Part shown: in pieces, positions 43,611 to 55,553 of the stretch
Layout: each line of letters starts with the position of its first letter
Numbering within the stretch: position 1 is the stretch's first letter
Source: Diogma glabrata
Taxonomy: Eukaryota > Arthropoda > Insecta > Diptera > Cylindrotomidae
Reading direction: 5' to 3'
NCBI GenBank assembly: GCA_963693315.1
Contig: OY856186.1
Coordinates: forward strand, 131,740,164-131,804,163
Length of the DNA stretch: 64,000 nt
The notes under the pieces: generated by a model
What the model was told of the DNA's origin: nothing
Seen by the model: only the letters and a program-made list of their open reading frames with translations
Databases searched by the model: none
Program-made: the position numbers and the translations under genes

Positions 43611-44413
43611 TGAACAAAATAGTAGAGCTAAACTCTTTAATAGATTTTTTAACAAAGCACTTATTATTCACTGATTTTAATTTTCACTTCTTAACACGAT
43701 TAATCTTAACCAAATGCAACTAATACTGTAACTATTTGCGTTTATTATTCTGGGAAAATCAATGTTTAATTTATTTTAGCTAAATTGCATTAAAGGAACT
43801 AAAAAATTCAATCGTTTCTGCTAATCAGTGGTTTTAATTTATTTTAATATTTATTCAGTTAAATAGTTATATTCACAAAATTAACAATAATATTTATTTA
43901 ATCAGTTATACATTTTTATTCAATTAAATAATTAATTATTCACCAAAGTAAAAATATTTTTTTATTTTATAGATTTTCAAAATCAATCAAATTATTGTAG
44001 CCGGTTAAATAATTATAAAAGAAAGGAAAAAATAAATAAATTGGATTGTATACTTATCTTCTGCTGGTCTCAAAACGAAAGTGAATTTATTTTCAATATT
44101 TACACGACAATAAAAAATAAACCACAATTTTCTACAAAAATAAGTGTTGTTGTTTTAAATTGTAGAATTGATTTCTTTCGAAATGCATCTTAATATTCAT
44201 ATTGCATCAAGTAACCTGCTATAATAATTCGATCGATCAGATAAAATAAGTGATTTGAAATGAACATTTAGGCAAATAGCTCGAAAATTATTAACGTATA
44301 TATATAGGAGTTAATTATAAAAATATATATTTCAATTTATAACCTATTCTAAATTAATTACTATTTTGACCTTGCCTTCATCTCTTAACTTTAGTATGCG
44401 GTGATCCTAAACA
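43611..44413 (-). repeat. 3' LTR of BEL/Pao element
   Basis: 803 bp. In element sense starts TGTTTAGGATCACCGC and ends TATTTTGTTCA. Preceded (element sense) by purine-rich GGCGGCGAGGA, the likely polypurine tract (about 44414-44426). Confidence 0.93.
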
Positions 44414-44441
44414 TCCTCGCCGCCATTAAGGAATTATTTCC

Positions 44442-46923
44442 TTAATCATTTAATGGTAGTAAACTGAGTTTAACTATTGGACGTTTTATGGAGTTTTTTG
44501 ATGTTTTTACGGTAGCAACTCGCACAACGCCATCGGTCCCTGGATGAACTTCAACAACACGTCCTCGAGCCCAATGACAAGGTGAGAGGTTGTCTTCTTT
44601 AATGAGAACAAGATCGTTCACTTGAAGATTGCGATGTTGATGTTGCCATTTGTAGCACTGTTGTAGTGTATTTAGATATTCGGTTGAATATTTTCTCCAA
44701 AAACTTTTAATAAGCTGTTGAATTAGCTTCCATCTGGATCGGCAAGTTAACGATTGATCTTGCATATTTTCTGGTAGTGCTGTCAAAGGGGCCATTATCA
44801 AAAAATGACCTGGTGTTAATACGTCGAGATTGCTGACATCTTCGTTATTGGCTGGGCAGAGAGGCCGAGAATTTAAAATAGCCTCAATTTGAGGTGTAAG
44901 AGCTGATAGTTCTTCAAAAGTTAAGTTGATACATCCCGCCACTCTTATCATATGTGTCTTAACAGATTTGACAGCGGCTTCCCAAATTCCCCCGAAATGT
45001 GGTGCTTTCGGAGGAATAAAAGACCATCTGATACCCAGTTGAGCACAATAGTCTGAAATAAAAGGATTTGAATTATTTTTGTATATAAAATTGTTTAATT
45101 CAGAAAGTTGTTTGTGTGCTCCTACGAAATTACCACCATTATCACTATAAATCTTAAATGGCAAACCTCGTCTAGCAACAAATCGCTTAAGAGTAGCGAT
45201 AAATGCATCTGAGGTTAAGTCCGAGACCACTTCTATGTGAATTGCTTTAGTAGCCAAGCAAATAAATATTGCTAGATAGCCCTTTGTTGTTTGCGCTCCT
45301 CGACCTTTCCTATTTAATATATTAATAGGGCCAGCATAATCTACTCCGACATTGCAGAATAGCCTGGAAACACTCACTCGAGATGCTGGCAAATTTCCCA
45401 TTAGTTGTTTACTGGTCTTTGCACGCTGTTTATAGCACATTAGGCATTTCCGAAATATCTGCCTAACTAAATTACGTCCTCCTGTTATCCAATATTTTTG
45501 TTTAGTTAATTGGAAAAGAAGTGTTGGTCCGGGATGATGGTGAAGTTTATGTAGGTGAGAAATTATCATCTCACTTAGTACATTGGATGCTTTTAAAATT
45601 ATTGGGTGTTTTGTATTGTAGTGACAGTGGCTGTTCTCTAAACGACCTCCAACTCGTAAAACTCCATCTTTGTCGATGAATGGGCAGAGCCAGTTCAGTT
45701 GGTTTTTTCCTTTCAAACACTTTTCAGCAGTCAACTCTTGTATATCATTGGCGAAATCTTTGTTTTGAGCCCATTTTATGAACGTGTTTTCAGATATATT
45801 CAGCTCATCAAGCAAATCAGCAGAATCTTCAATCGTAGTATCTTCTTTTCGGTTCGAAATATTTTTTTTAATATTATTAATCCATTTTTTACAATAAGTA
45901 AGAATGCGAAGTGCTTTGGGCCATGAATTAGTTCTAACGAGAATTCGATCGAATATAGTATCAGTTTGTTGTACTTTTAAAACTTTAATTGGTCTTCTTT
46001 CAACATCAATTGCCTCTTGATTAATATGTAAACCTCCAGTTGGCCATTCAGTTTTTTCTAATTTCATCCAGAATGGACCATTCCACCATTGTGTAAAACC
46101 TACTAATATTTCCGGCGATAATCCTCTTGTAGCTACATCAGCTGGATTCTCTGCAGATTTTACATGATACCACTGAGAGCGATTGGAGCTGCGCAATATG
46201 TCGCTTACCCGATTTTGGACAAATGTTTTCCATTTTCTAGGACTTTCTGACAGCCATGACAAAACAATTGAAGAATCAGTCCATAGATTTACTGACGCTG
46301 TTTTGAATTCTGCTATATTTAATATTTGGCTCAGAAGCTTTGTCAGTAGATGGGCTCCACATAATTTAAGTTTGGGTAGTGATATTCCCTTCAATGACGC
46401 TACTCTGGTTTTTGAACAGAGTAAATGTACCTTACATTCTTCGTTGACTGATACTACTCGACAATAAATCACCGCTGCGTAGGCAACTTCGCTTGCATCA
46501 CAAAACCCGTGGATTTCTATTTTATCCCTTATATTTAGTATATTTCTTGGTATTTGAAGTTTTTGGAACTCTATTAATTGCGATCTTATGTTTTTCCAAG
46601 AGTTTAATACATCATCTGGCAGCGTATCGTCCCATTTCAGTTTTTTTTTGCCATAACTGTTGAAATAGTAACTTAATTATGATGACAGATGGTGCCAACC
46701 AACCTAATGGATCAAAGATCCTCGACGATTCTGAAAGCAATTTCCTTTTTGTTGGAACAAATTCATTATTCAAATGTACTTTAAAGGTAAACATGTCGTT
46801 CGATGGGCTCCACTGAAGTCCTAAAACCTTGATACATTGACCATTATCTAAATCAACAATTTTCTCATCTGTTTGATCTGAAAGTTTTGGAAAGTTTGAT
46901 AACCATTTTGTTAGTTTGAACCC
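44442..46923 (-). pseudogene. pol: BEL/Pao Pol: RT end, RNase H, integrase, DUF5641
   Basis: From the MITE leftward: FKLTKWLSNFPKLSD, KVLGLQWSPSNDMF, SSRIFDPLGWLAPSVIIIK (the conserved BEL RT-RNase H junction). A frameshift sits near 46640 in a T-run, then FCDASEVAYAAVIYCR and LPKLKLCGAHLLTKLL (RNase H). The intact 676-codon frame 46472-44442 has TDSSIVLSWL, the integrase zinc region HPGPTLLFQLTKQKYWI...CLMCYK, the catalytic VGVDYAGPI, IYSDNGGNFVGAHKQL and GGIWEAAVKSVK, and the C-terminal DUF5641 (RWKLIQQLIKSFWRKYSTEY, WARGRVVEVHPGTDG). Stop at 44442, close to the 3' LTR as expected. Confidence 0.95.
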
Positions 46924-47531
46924 GTAGAGATTATTCTCGAGAATTCTTTTTCTCGATTTCTCAAGAATTCTCTATAGATTTTTATTTCTCATTTCTCAAG
47001 AAATTTAGTTTTATTTCTCGAGAGACTTAATTTAATCGATTAGTTTTATATGGGTGACCTAAGTGAGGACCAAAGTTTATTCAAATAGTATATAGTTGTT
47101 TTAATTACACCCCCAATAGAAATTGTGTATCGCAACACTCTGTAAAAACCGAAAAAAATACTGTTTCCTCTATTTGATTTCAAAATTCGTAAGAATAGTT
47201 TGTTTACTTTGATAGAGCATTTTTACAGGACTGGTGTCCCATACAGAAAATGATTTGACTGTCAAGAAACTTTAACAAAGCGTCCGCTGATTTAAACAGA
47301 AACATCTCTCAATTCTAGTAACTTTAAAAAATCCCAGATAGCTATTGATAATTTGGCGGTTATAATTAGAGAATAGGGTTTATGAGGAGCTATTGGGTTA
47401 GAAGATTATTTTTTAATTAAAGAAAATTAACAAAGAATTATCTCGAGAATTATTGAGAATTCTCGAGAAACAGATTTCCGTTCTCAATTTTTCTCGAGAA
47501 ACAGAAAATGTCGCGAAAAGCGTATCTCTAC
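46924..47531. mobile_element. hAT-like MITE in BEL pol
   Basis: 608-bp insertion between LMLHGG and FKLTKW of the BEL RT. Exact 8-bp inverted ends GTAGAGAT/ATCTCTAC (hAT-like TAGAGAT). Both sides contain many TCTCGAGA and CTCAAGAA motifs able to fold. No coding capacity. The flanks are a G/C run (CCC.../CCCCC), so the target duplication cannot be defined. Confidence 0.78.
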
Positions 47532-50292
47532 CCCCATGCAACATTAAACTCTCTAACTCTTTCTTTAAGGTAATAGCTTCAGCCTCATTTTCAGCACCCG
47601 ATAGCAAATCATCCACATAGAAGTCGTTTTGTATTGCCTTAGATGCTCGCTTGTAATTTTCCCCGTGGTCCCTGCAAAGCTGAATCAAACAACGAATTGC
47701 TAGAAATGGAGCCGAGGATGTTCCATATGTCACCGTGTTTAATTGGTATTCTTGAATGGGCTTTTCAAATGAATCTCTCCACAAAATTTTTTGAAATTTT
47801 CTATCATCTGGGTGAATCCAAATTTGTCGATACATTTTTTGTATATCTGCTACCAACGCCACAACATGGAGTCGAAATTTGACCAGAGTGCACCACAACG
47901 TTGGTTGAATTGTTGGGCCTACCATTAGTATGTTGTTCAATGACAAGCCGTTGGAAGTCTTAAATGATCCATCAAAGACAACTCGAATTTTCTTTTCAAT
48001 ATTCGTAGTTTTGAATACCGCATGATGCGGTAGAAAATATCCATCGTTTGGTTTGGGTTCACCTAAAAGTGTCATATGATTCAAACCAATATACTCATTA
48101 ATAAAATTACTATATTCAGTTTTTAATACCACATCCTTAGATAATCGTTGTTCAATACTCACATATCTTTTTAGTGAACCTCTATATGAATTTCCGAGCT
48201 CAAGAGGATTCGTTTTAAAGGGAAACCTAACCACATATCTTTTATCATTTCCCTGGGTATATGTATTAAGGAAAAATTCTTCACATTTAATTTCTTCTTC
48301 ACTTAAGCATGTAGTCGATTCTACTTCTTCATATTCCCAAAATTTGCGTAGTGAATTATCGATATCGATACACGTATGATTATTTGAAATATTTTTAACT
48401 GGTGGTCTCTTTGGACTAGACGAACAACCTCCTATTATCCAACCAAACAATGTTTTTTGAGCGACTAGGTTGTTTTGCTTGTTTTTGAAATGCCCATCTT
48501 GTAAGATATCCAAAAATACATCGTTCCCAAGAAGAATGTCTATTTCACCTGGTTGTGTAAAGTGAGGATCTGCAAGTGGTAATGGGTCCCAATTTTTTAT
48601 TTCATTTCCAGATAAACTAAAAGGTGGTGTGATGTTAGTTATTTTGCTTAGTACCAATGCAAAAACCTCAAGTTTTTGCTGCGGATCATGTATAAACATC
48701 ATCTCAATATTAGTGCAACCTTTAGTAGTAACACCTTTTGAAGCAAGACCCGTAATAGATATTTTTGCATGAGAACGCGGCAGATTAAGTCTCTGAAGAC
48801 ATTCAACTGAAATAAAAAACATTTCAGAACCAGAATCAAGTAGAATTCTACATTCCTGAAAGCCGCCCCAACAGTCCTTAACATATGCGCGAGCAGTTAA
48901 CAGAATTGAACGTGCTGGAGTTACATCAATGTTGGAAACTCCAACATGAGAATTGTTTATATTTATTTCTTCTGTTTCTTTTTCTTGAATTAGGTGATAT
49001 GCTTCAGTTTCTGTTGGTTCAACAGGCTTGTTATATAATTGTGATTCATTCGCATTTGATACTAAATCAGTGTGTAGCATGCTGTGATGCTTTCGCCTAC
49101 AATAAGTACACCTTTTCCATGATTTGCAATAAACAACTGAATGTCCAGAAGACAAGCAATTGTAGCATAAATGTAACTCTTGTACTAATTTTCTCCTATC
49201 ATTTAATGTCTTTCCTTTGAATTCTTCACAGTCAAATATACGGTGATTTCCTTTACAGTAATTGCAAATAAATTCATATGATTGATTCCCTTTTGCCACA
49301 AATGTTCTTGCTGCACTCTTGTTTGGTTTGGATTGATGGGTTCCTTTGGCTAAAAATTCATTTGTTTCCATATTATCACATCTATTTGAAAGAAATTTCA
49401 AAAACTCTTTAAATGACGGAAAATTGCTTTGTTTTGGACAATCAGCCCATGCTTGCCTAGTTTCTCGATCGCATTTTTCCAAATAAAGGTAAATTAGAAA
49501 TGGGTCTCTTTTTTCAGCCTCAGGTCCCAATGCGGACAATCCCCGAATCACTTCATCGCCAACATTGGTTAAATGTCGAAGACTCTTACTAGAGTTTGAT
49601 AACACTACAGCTGGCTCCATAAAATATTTTATTAACGATATTACTACTAGTCCTGGTTTGTCATATCTTTGGATTATCTTTTCCCATGCATCCTCATAAT
49701 TGGCATCGGTTATCTGAATAGTGTTGACTAATGCTTCAGCTTCACCCTTTAGAATACTTCTCAAATATTGGAATTTATGAGCAGTAGTTAAAGATCCATT
49801 ATTATGAACGGTTGCCACGTAAAGGTCCCTGAACGATGGAAATTCCATATAACTACCATCAAAGATGGGTATATTAATTCGAGGTAGTCGAACTTCTGCA
49901 GTTGCAGTTTGTGACTGGTTTAATTTGTCAAAGAAGCTTTGCTGTTGATCAGCAAATCGACCCATTGTAGTATCTAACTGATCCTGTATAGCCGTATGTT
50001 TTGGATCACGATTTCCCAGTGCGATACGTAACTTTTCTTTAATTGCATAATATGAATCTTCAAAGTCCTCAATTTCCGATCTCATTCCAGGAAATCCACT
50101 AAGCTTGTCATCGACTTCAACAAATTCTAGGTAGTAGCGTTCCAACATTTCTAAACGAACATTGATAGCTTCCGAAGTAGTTTTGACGTTGATTTTATTA
50201 ACGAAGTTGGTACACAATCGTGAACATGAGCCCTTTATTTTGCCACGCTTTCGTTTTAAGTCCGCCATTATTTCTGCCTCATCGGCCATCAT
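47532..50292 (-). pseudogene. gag-pol: BEL/Pao Gag-protease-RT polyprotein
   Basis: One open frame from ATG at 50292. Its last ~40 codons come from the MITE, so the element's own sequence ends at ~47532. Gag: MADLKRKRGKIKGSCSRLC start, LPRINIPIFDGSYMEFPSF (DUF1759 start, ~residue 145), KFQYLRSILKGEAE. Zinc knuckles: CNYCKGNHRIFDC and CYNCLSSGHSVVYC (~340-395), then CTYCRRKHHSMLH. Protease: CRILLDSGSEMFFIS (~475). LLGNDVF and GWIIGG follow. RT: HHAVFKTTNIEKKIRVVFDG, NILMVGPTIQPTLW, ADIQKMYRQIWIHPDDR, VTYGTSSAPFLAIRCL, NDFYVDDLLSG with the catalytic YVDD. No stop or frame break before the MITE. Confidence 0.95.
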
Positions 50293-50348
50293 GAAGAGTA
50301 TACTTTAAACTTGTTAAAAATAAGTGTTTTAAATTAACATGTGGTTAA

Positions 50349-50366
50349 ATCCGGCTCGAAGGACCA
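50349..50366 (-). promoter_or_regulatory. BEL primer-binding site
   Basis: TGGTCCTTCGAGCCGGAT in element sense lies directly after the 5' LTR (no spacer) and starts with the TGG expected for pairing to a tRNA CCA end. tRNA identity not assigned. Confidence 0.75.
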
Positions 50367-51170
50367 TGAACAAAATAGTAGAGCTAAACTCTTTAATAGA
50401 TTTTTTAACAAAGCACTTATTATTCACTGATTTTAATTTTCACTTCTTAACACGATTAATCTTAACCAAATGCAACTAACACTGTAACTATTTGCGTTTA
50501 TTATTCTGGAAAAATCAATGTTTAATTTATTTTAGCTAAATTGCATTAAAGGAACTAAAAAATTCAATCGTTTCTGCTAATCAGTGGTTTTAATTTATTT
50601 TAATATTTATTCAGTTAAATAGTTATATTCACAAAATTAACAATAATATTTATTTAATCAGTTATACATTTTTATTCAATTAAATAATTAATTATTCACC
50701 AAAGTAAAAATATTTTTTTATTTTATAGATTTTCAAAATCAATTAAAATTATTGTAGCCGGTTAAATAATTATAAAAGAAAGGAAAAAATAAATAAATTG
50801 GATTGTATACTTATCTTCTGCTGGTCTCAAAACGAAAGTGAATTTATTTTCAATATTTACACGACAATAAAAAAGCAACCACAATTTTCTACAAAAATAA
50901 GTGTTTTTGTTTTAAATTGTAGAATTGATTTCTTTCGAAATGCATCTTAATATTCATATTGCATCAAGTAACCAGCTATAATAATTCGATCGATCAGATA
51001 AAATAATTGATTTGAAATGAACATTTAGGCAAATAGCTCGAAAATTATTAACGTATATATATAGGAGTTAATTATAAAAATATATATTTCAATTTATAAC
51101 CTATTCTAAATTAATTACTATTTTGATCTTGCCTTCATCTCTTAACTTTAGTATGCGGTGATCCTCAACA
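50367..51170 (-). repeat. 5' LTR of BEL/Pao element
   Basis: 804 bp, element sense TGTTGAGGATCACCGC...TTTTGTTCA. About ten substitutions from the 3' LTR. Confidence 0.93.
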
Positions 51171-51990
51171 GGTACATTGCAATATCTGCGGGTGTTATGC
51201 CAGAAATTTAAGAAGTTATGGTCATCTTTTCCAACAACATTTAGGACAACTGGTCAACTAAGGATTAATGATGCAAACCGAACCCGATCCATATCGACAG
51301 AAGCAATAGACACAGTTTTCCCAATATCAAGTAAACAGTTGGCAATTAAATACTGTGCATCAACTGATGTACCTTGGCTCAAACCACCTTGGTTCAAATT
51401 CCGTTTCGACGAAAAAAGATTTCTTTATAGCACCTCGAACGTTTTCAACGTTATCTGAAGATGCGAAAAATTCTCAATAAGGCATGAGTCGCTTCTATTA
51501 TTTCCGAACTAAATAATCCTAGGCTGTTTACGTCAATATCTTGCATAAAATTGTATATGGATTAGAAAGAAAATCCGCAATTAGCATCCTAGGAAAAAAT
51601 TCATTAGAATTGTTAAACGACGACGGAATTTTATATCGTAAATTTTCTTTTTTCATCCGTACAGCGGATGTCACAAGTAACCAAATTTTGAGATATGCTA
51701 ACATCCTCATCTATTTTAATGGTTTCACGAAATCTTTTCGTTGCTATGTTGTCCCAAGTCTAAATGAGGACGTGTCTGGGCATCGATTTGTGGAGGGATT
51801 TTGGTGTCACTTTTCATAGTCTCGGTGATCCAATCGCCGAAGACGTTATTGATTGGACCACGTTATCACGTGGAACAATTAACGACCATCAGATCCAGCG
51901 TTCAACAACATTTGTTAGCTGCAATCAAGAAGTCCCAACAACAGCATAATCTACGGAACCGACCACAGACGTATCGGCCACAAAAACGAG
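51171..51990 (+). pseudogene. Gag end and retropepsin relic, 3' of BEL insertion
   Basis: Continues the 43240-43610 relic. QYLRVLCQKFKKLW and a degraded middle, then two frames from 51541: GLERKSAISILGKNSLELL, NDDGILYRKF, TADVTSNQILR, FNGFTKSFRCYVVPSLNEDV, and in the next frame GIDLWRDFGVTFHS. The VPSL..DV-LGIDFWR.FG pattern is the C-terminal half of a Metaviridae protease. The catalytic DTG is not readable and probably lies in the damaged stretch 51420-51560. Multiple stops. Confidence 0.6.
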
Positions 51991-53111
51991 TCTTGGTACG
52001 ATAACATCGCTTAAGTGGTTCTGTGAATAAATGTTCGACCAAGATGGCTTCATAGTTTTTACCTACCATTATAGAATTCAAGGTTGGTAAGGTTCTGTAC
52101 AGATGTACGAATTTAGATGGTAAGGCCATGAGGACTTCTAATTTCTTTACAAAATTGTTACTATTTTGTTGTATTGGACCTTTAACAACAAAAGTTATAT
52201 AAACGAGAATGCCGGGTGTGAACAAATTGCCCTGGACGATTGAGTGACTTAAGAATCTCTTAAATATTCTTTATTCCCTTATCCTAACATCCCACAGAAT
52301 GAAGGATGTTTAAAAAAAAACCTCATTTGTTATCGAGAGGGTAATTCGAGTTTAAGTTAATACTAGTATATATAAATGTAGAAATTTATTTAAATTAACA
52401 AAAAAAAACTCACTGCTATTGTATAGATGACGAAAAACTTCTTTCTTGACGCTCAGCTCAGCTTTCCCTTTTTCTTTTAATATCAGAATTCTGATCACTG
52501 TAATTTTCCCAACCAAAACTTCTCCGTCTTAAATTATTTATCATTAGCAGGATTTTGATCAATGTAATTTCCACAAACAAAACTTTTCCTTCTCTAATTA
52601 TTTATCTTAAGCAGAATTATTAAACTGCAGCGGTCTTCATTGACGAAAGAAAATATTCAATCCTCAATATAGGAGACCCCAATATGTCGGCTCGCTTGTT
52701 TCTTTTGTTAACCAAATTGTCTTATTTCTAATTTGATTTTCCTTTCTTTTTTCACACACTTATTTAATAAAAAAAAGGAACAACAAAATCGTTCAAGTGT
52801 CGATACTTTGTCATATTCAATCCAAAGGAAATAGATGCAAAAATGGTTTGACATGTTTTATCTTTTTTCAATGGAGTGTTTTTAGTTTTGTAGAAAAAAA
52901 TACACGTAACATATGGTTTTTTTATTACCATAATTTTTTTTTTATTTAGCACTGTACACGTTTTTATTAACTGAGATACGTGGAGGAAACTCATTTTTTA
53001 TTTACAAATTATATTTTTTACTTTTAACAACTTGAAGAAATTACTATTTTGCACTTAAAAATTTTTAAAACTCAAAAGTTTCAAAGCTAAACATCGAATG
53101 AACAATAATTC
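51991..53111. other. No gene recognised; minor duplication
   Basis: A ~70-bp near-tandem duplication occupies 52480-52621 (TGATCAMTGTAATTT, AATTATTTATC, AGCAG in both). 52060-52225 has a minus frame with no recognisable domain, possibly further LTR-element relic. The rest is AT-rich. Confidence 0.4.
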
Positions 53112-53444
53112 AAAAAAGTCAGACAAGTGCGAATAAAATTCGCTCGTCAAGGGTTCCGTGAATGTAAAGAAAACAATATCAAAATAATTTACATAAAGTT
53201 GTGTTGTAAAGGGTTTATATTGCCAGACCATAGACACATAAAAACTAAATGGTTCATCGTAAATATCAATAGTTAATGTCAATCTCATCTAAATTGATCG
53301 AAATGATATAAAAAATATTACTTTAGGTTAAATGATATCCATAGCTATTTATGGTAGCTAAGGAACGACTCAATTCTGTAAAACAACGACGAAATTTAGG
53401 GGTGGAGTGGTGTTAACGCTAAAAATAGGACTTTTTTGACAATA

Positions 53445-53910
53445 ATTCAAAAACTGTGCATCGCAAGATTCTAAAATAATTGTAATGTTTCTTAATTTTG
53501 GTGTTCTTTCAAATGACACTCATGCGAGCCAAAAAACCTTTTTTTCACGATTCCCCACTCCTATCCCCTAAACACGTAGAATTAAAACTACTTGAGGCTT
53601 CGCTATATTTTTCGTTAAGGGTTTATCAAATTTCCTATCTCTATGAATTTTTTCATTTCAAATTTTTCTGTCAATCAACGAAGAAACGTATAGGGGGGGG
53701 GGGACCAACTTTTTGTTGAACTTTTTTGAGAATAATTCAAAAACGGTGCATCGCAAAATTCTAAAAAAACTGTATTGTTTTTTAATTTTGGTGCTCTATC
53801 AAATGACATCCCACTCATGCGGGTCAAAAAACAATTTTTCACCCTTCCCCACTCCCATCCCCTAAACACATAGAAATAAAATCACTTGAAGCTTCGCTAT
53901 ATTTTTCGTG
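53445..53910. repeat. ~290-bp tandem array, block 1
   Basis: Two monomers (second truncated). Monomer landmarks: AATTCAAAAACTGTGCATCG, AAATGACATCCCACTC, CCTAAACACRTAGAA, ACTTGAGGCTTCGCTATAT, then a run of 8-11 G's near 53695. Truncated at 53910 by the RTE relic. Confidence 0.85.
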
Positions 53911-54129
53911 TTCCATAGAATTATAGGCTCATCGCTTTACTAGAATTTTCAGTTCTTTCTATAGCAACAATTTTTTTGTGTTAGATTACATAAGTTCGAC
54001 ATTTAGGTCGGTGCTTGAAAAACAACGTATAATTTTAACAATATTTAAAATTAACAAAAGATCAATGTTTGACTTAAACAATAGCATATTAACCCTAAAA
54101 TAATTGCAGGTTATCGAACTTACCATTCA

Positions 54130-54475
54130 ATTAAAACTCAACATTTTCTAAAGTTATACAAGAAATTTATTAAACCAGTAATTATGAATGGATTACAAAC
54201 GTGGATCTTAACACAAGCTAACAAATCACATCAATCTGATTTGAACCTTGAGAATTTACGCCACCTTTTGGGCCCACTTATGGCATACAATACAATACAA
54301 TATACAATAGATAGTAAAGGACCGTGATAATTTTGAAATAAAGTCTTCTTTCTTTTGGATAACTGGTTATATTCACTCTAAAAGAGTTGCAAAATTAAGA
54401 ATTGCTCTAAGAATCAGTATAAAGGATGACATGACTAAAAATGTACACGCCAGTCCCACTCGATATTGCTATTCG
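54130..54475 (+). pseudogene. RTE-like LINE C-terminal relic
   Basis: Plus-strand reading gives FLKLYKKFIKPVIMNGLQTW and NLRHLLGPL, then after frame changes ITGYIHSKRVAKLRIAL and MTKNVHASPTRY. These align in order with LKLYKTLIRPVVMYGSQTW, ILRYIFGPL, IIGCIRSNRIAWFGHVL and IRKMYASTPGSG of the copy at 23705-24505. A short decayed piece that interrupts the tandem array. Confidence 0.72.
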
Positions 54476-54559
54476 GGTTAAAAAAGCTTTATTTCACCTT
54501 ACCATTCCTACCCTTTCAAAACGATTAATAAATATTTGATACACGGGGGGACGGTCTGA

Positions 54560-55211
54560 GTTTTGAACATTTTTGATCATAACTCAAAAACTGTGTACCG
54601 CAAAATTCTAAAAAAAATTGCAATGATTTTTAAATTAGGTGCTCTTTCAAATGACACTCCATTCGCTTGGGTCAAAAAAAGTTTTTTTTTACCCTCTCTA
54701 CCCCGGTGCCCTAAACACACAGAAATATAATTATTTGAGACTTCGGTATAACTTTCATACAAAATTTACCAAATTTCCTAGCTCTGTAAATTTTTTCAAA
54801 TTTTTATGTCAATCAGTGTCGAAACGTAGGGGGGGGGAACGGTTTGAATTTTGCACTTTTTTGTCCATAACTCAAAAACTGTGCACCGCAAAATTCTAAA
54901 AAAAACTGCAACGAATTTTAAATTAGGTGCCCTTTCAAATGACACCCCACTCGCTTGGGTCAAAAAAGTTTTTTTTTTACCCTCTTTACCCTGGTCCCCT
55001 AAACACTCAGAAATATAATTATTTGAGACTTCGGTATAATTTTCATACAAAATTTACTAAATTGCCTAGCTCTGTGAATTTTTGTGAAATTTTTCTGTCG
55101 ATCAGTGTCGAAACGTAGGGGGGGGGGGGGGAACGGTTTGAATTTTGCACTTTTTTGTCCATAACTCAAAAACTGTGCACCGCAAAATTCTAAAAAAAAT
55201 TGCAACGAATT
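54560..55211. repeat. ~290-bp tandem array, block 2
   Basis: Monomer starts (CATAACTCAAAAACTGTG) at 54578, 54866 and 55160, giving periods of 288 and 294. Each monomer carries ATTTGAGACTTCGGTATAA, CAGTGTCGAAACGTAG and a poly-G run of 8-12. The minus-strand open frames with SFERAPNLKF repeat with the monomer and are not evidence of a gene. Confidence 0.9.
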
Positions 55212-55553
55212 GTATTACCGTCTTTGTTTCTTATTGGTAGTTTCTGGCCACAAATAAAAAATCCAAGCTATAGATCAAAATATAATTTTTTATTTAAATA
55301 TTTCGGTCCTTACTCTAGAGTAATAGTTCATAATAAGTTTAAACATAGACTATTTACTGAGGAGGGTCCCAAATAAGGACCGAAATATTTAAATAAAAAA
55401 TTATATTTTGATCTATAGCTTGGATTTTTTATTTGTGGCCAGAAACCACCAATAAGAAACAAAGACGGTAATACAATTTTATCAAAGAGATCAGTATCAA
55501 TGTACATACGAAAGTGTATACATTGAACGGAGAAAACCTAATTGCAACGAATT
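55199..55553. mobile_element. Palindromic insertion with ~13-bp target duplication
   Basis: Insert ~55212-55540 in the array, flanked by ATTGCAACGAATT at 55199-55211 and 55541-55553. Arms 55208-55312 and 55374-55478 (105 bp) are inverse copies with about one mismatch, loop 61 nt. A further 60 bp follows the right arm. The long duplication suggests target-primed retroposition. Together with the hammerhead-like core, this suggests the paired terminal repeats of a Penelope-like or similar retroelement. Confidence 0.7.
55351..55395 (+). ncRNA. Candidate hammerhead ribozyme core
   Basis: TATTTA-CTGAGGA-GGGTCC(loop)GGACC-GAAA-TAT-T-TAAATA: CUGANGA core 55357-55363, stem II of 5 Watson-Crick pairs, GAAA 55382-55385, 6-bp stem I (55351-55356 with 55390-55395). 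Stem III would be one A-U pair with a 2-nt loop, which is probably too short for a monomer. The mirror position in the left arm lacks the core. Confidence 0.45.

Larger units (their letters stand above)
43606..51175 (-). mobile_element. BEL/Pao LTR retrotransposon
   Basis: Body 43611-51170 (7.6 kb), minus strand, 5-bp duplication GGTAC on both sides. LTRs ~803 bp, about 1.3% different. Full domain order gag (DUF1759 type), zinc knuckles, protease, RT, RNase H, integrase, DUF5641. A single long pol-gag frame is typical of BEL/Pao. Broken by a 608-bp MITE and at least one frameshift. Inserted antisense to a gag-protease relic of another LTR element. Confidence 0.95.

Noticed and set aside
47413..47531. 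C-terminal end of the 959-codon BEL frame
   Set aside because: These residues are translated from the inserted MITE, not from BEL sequence.
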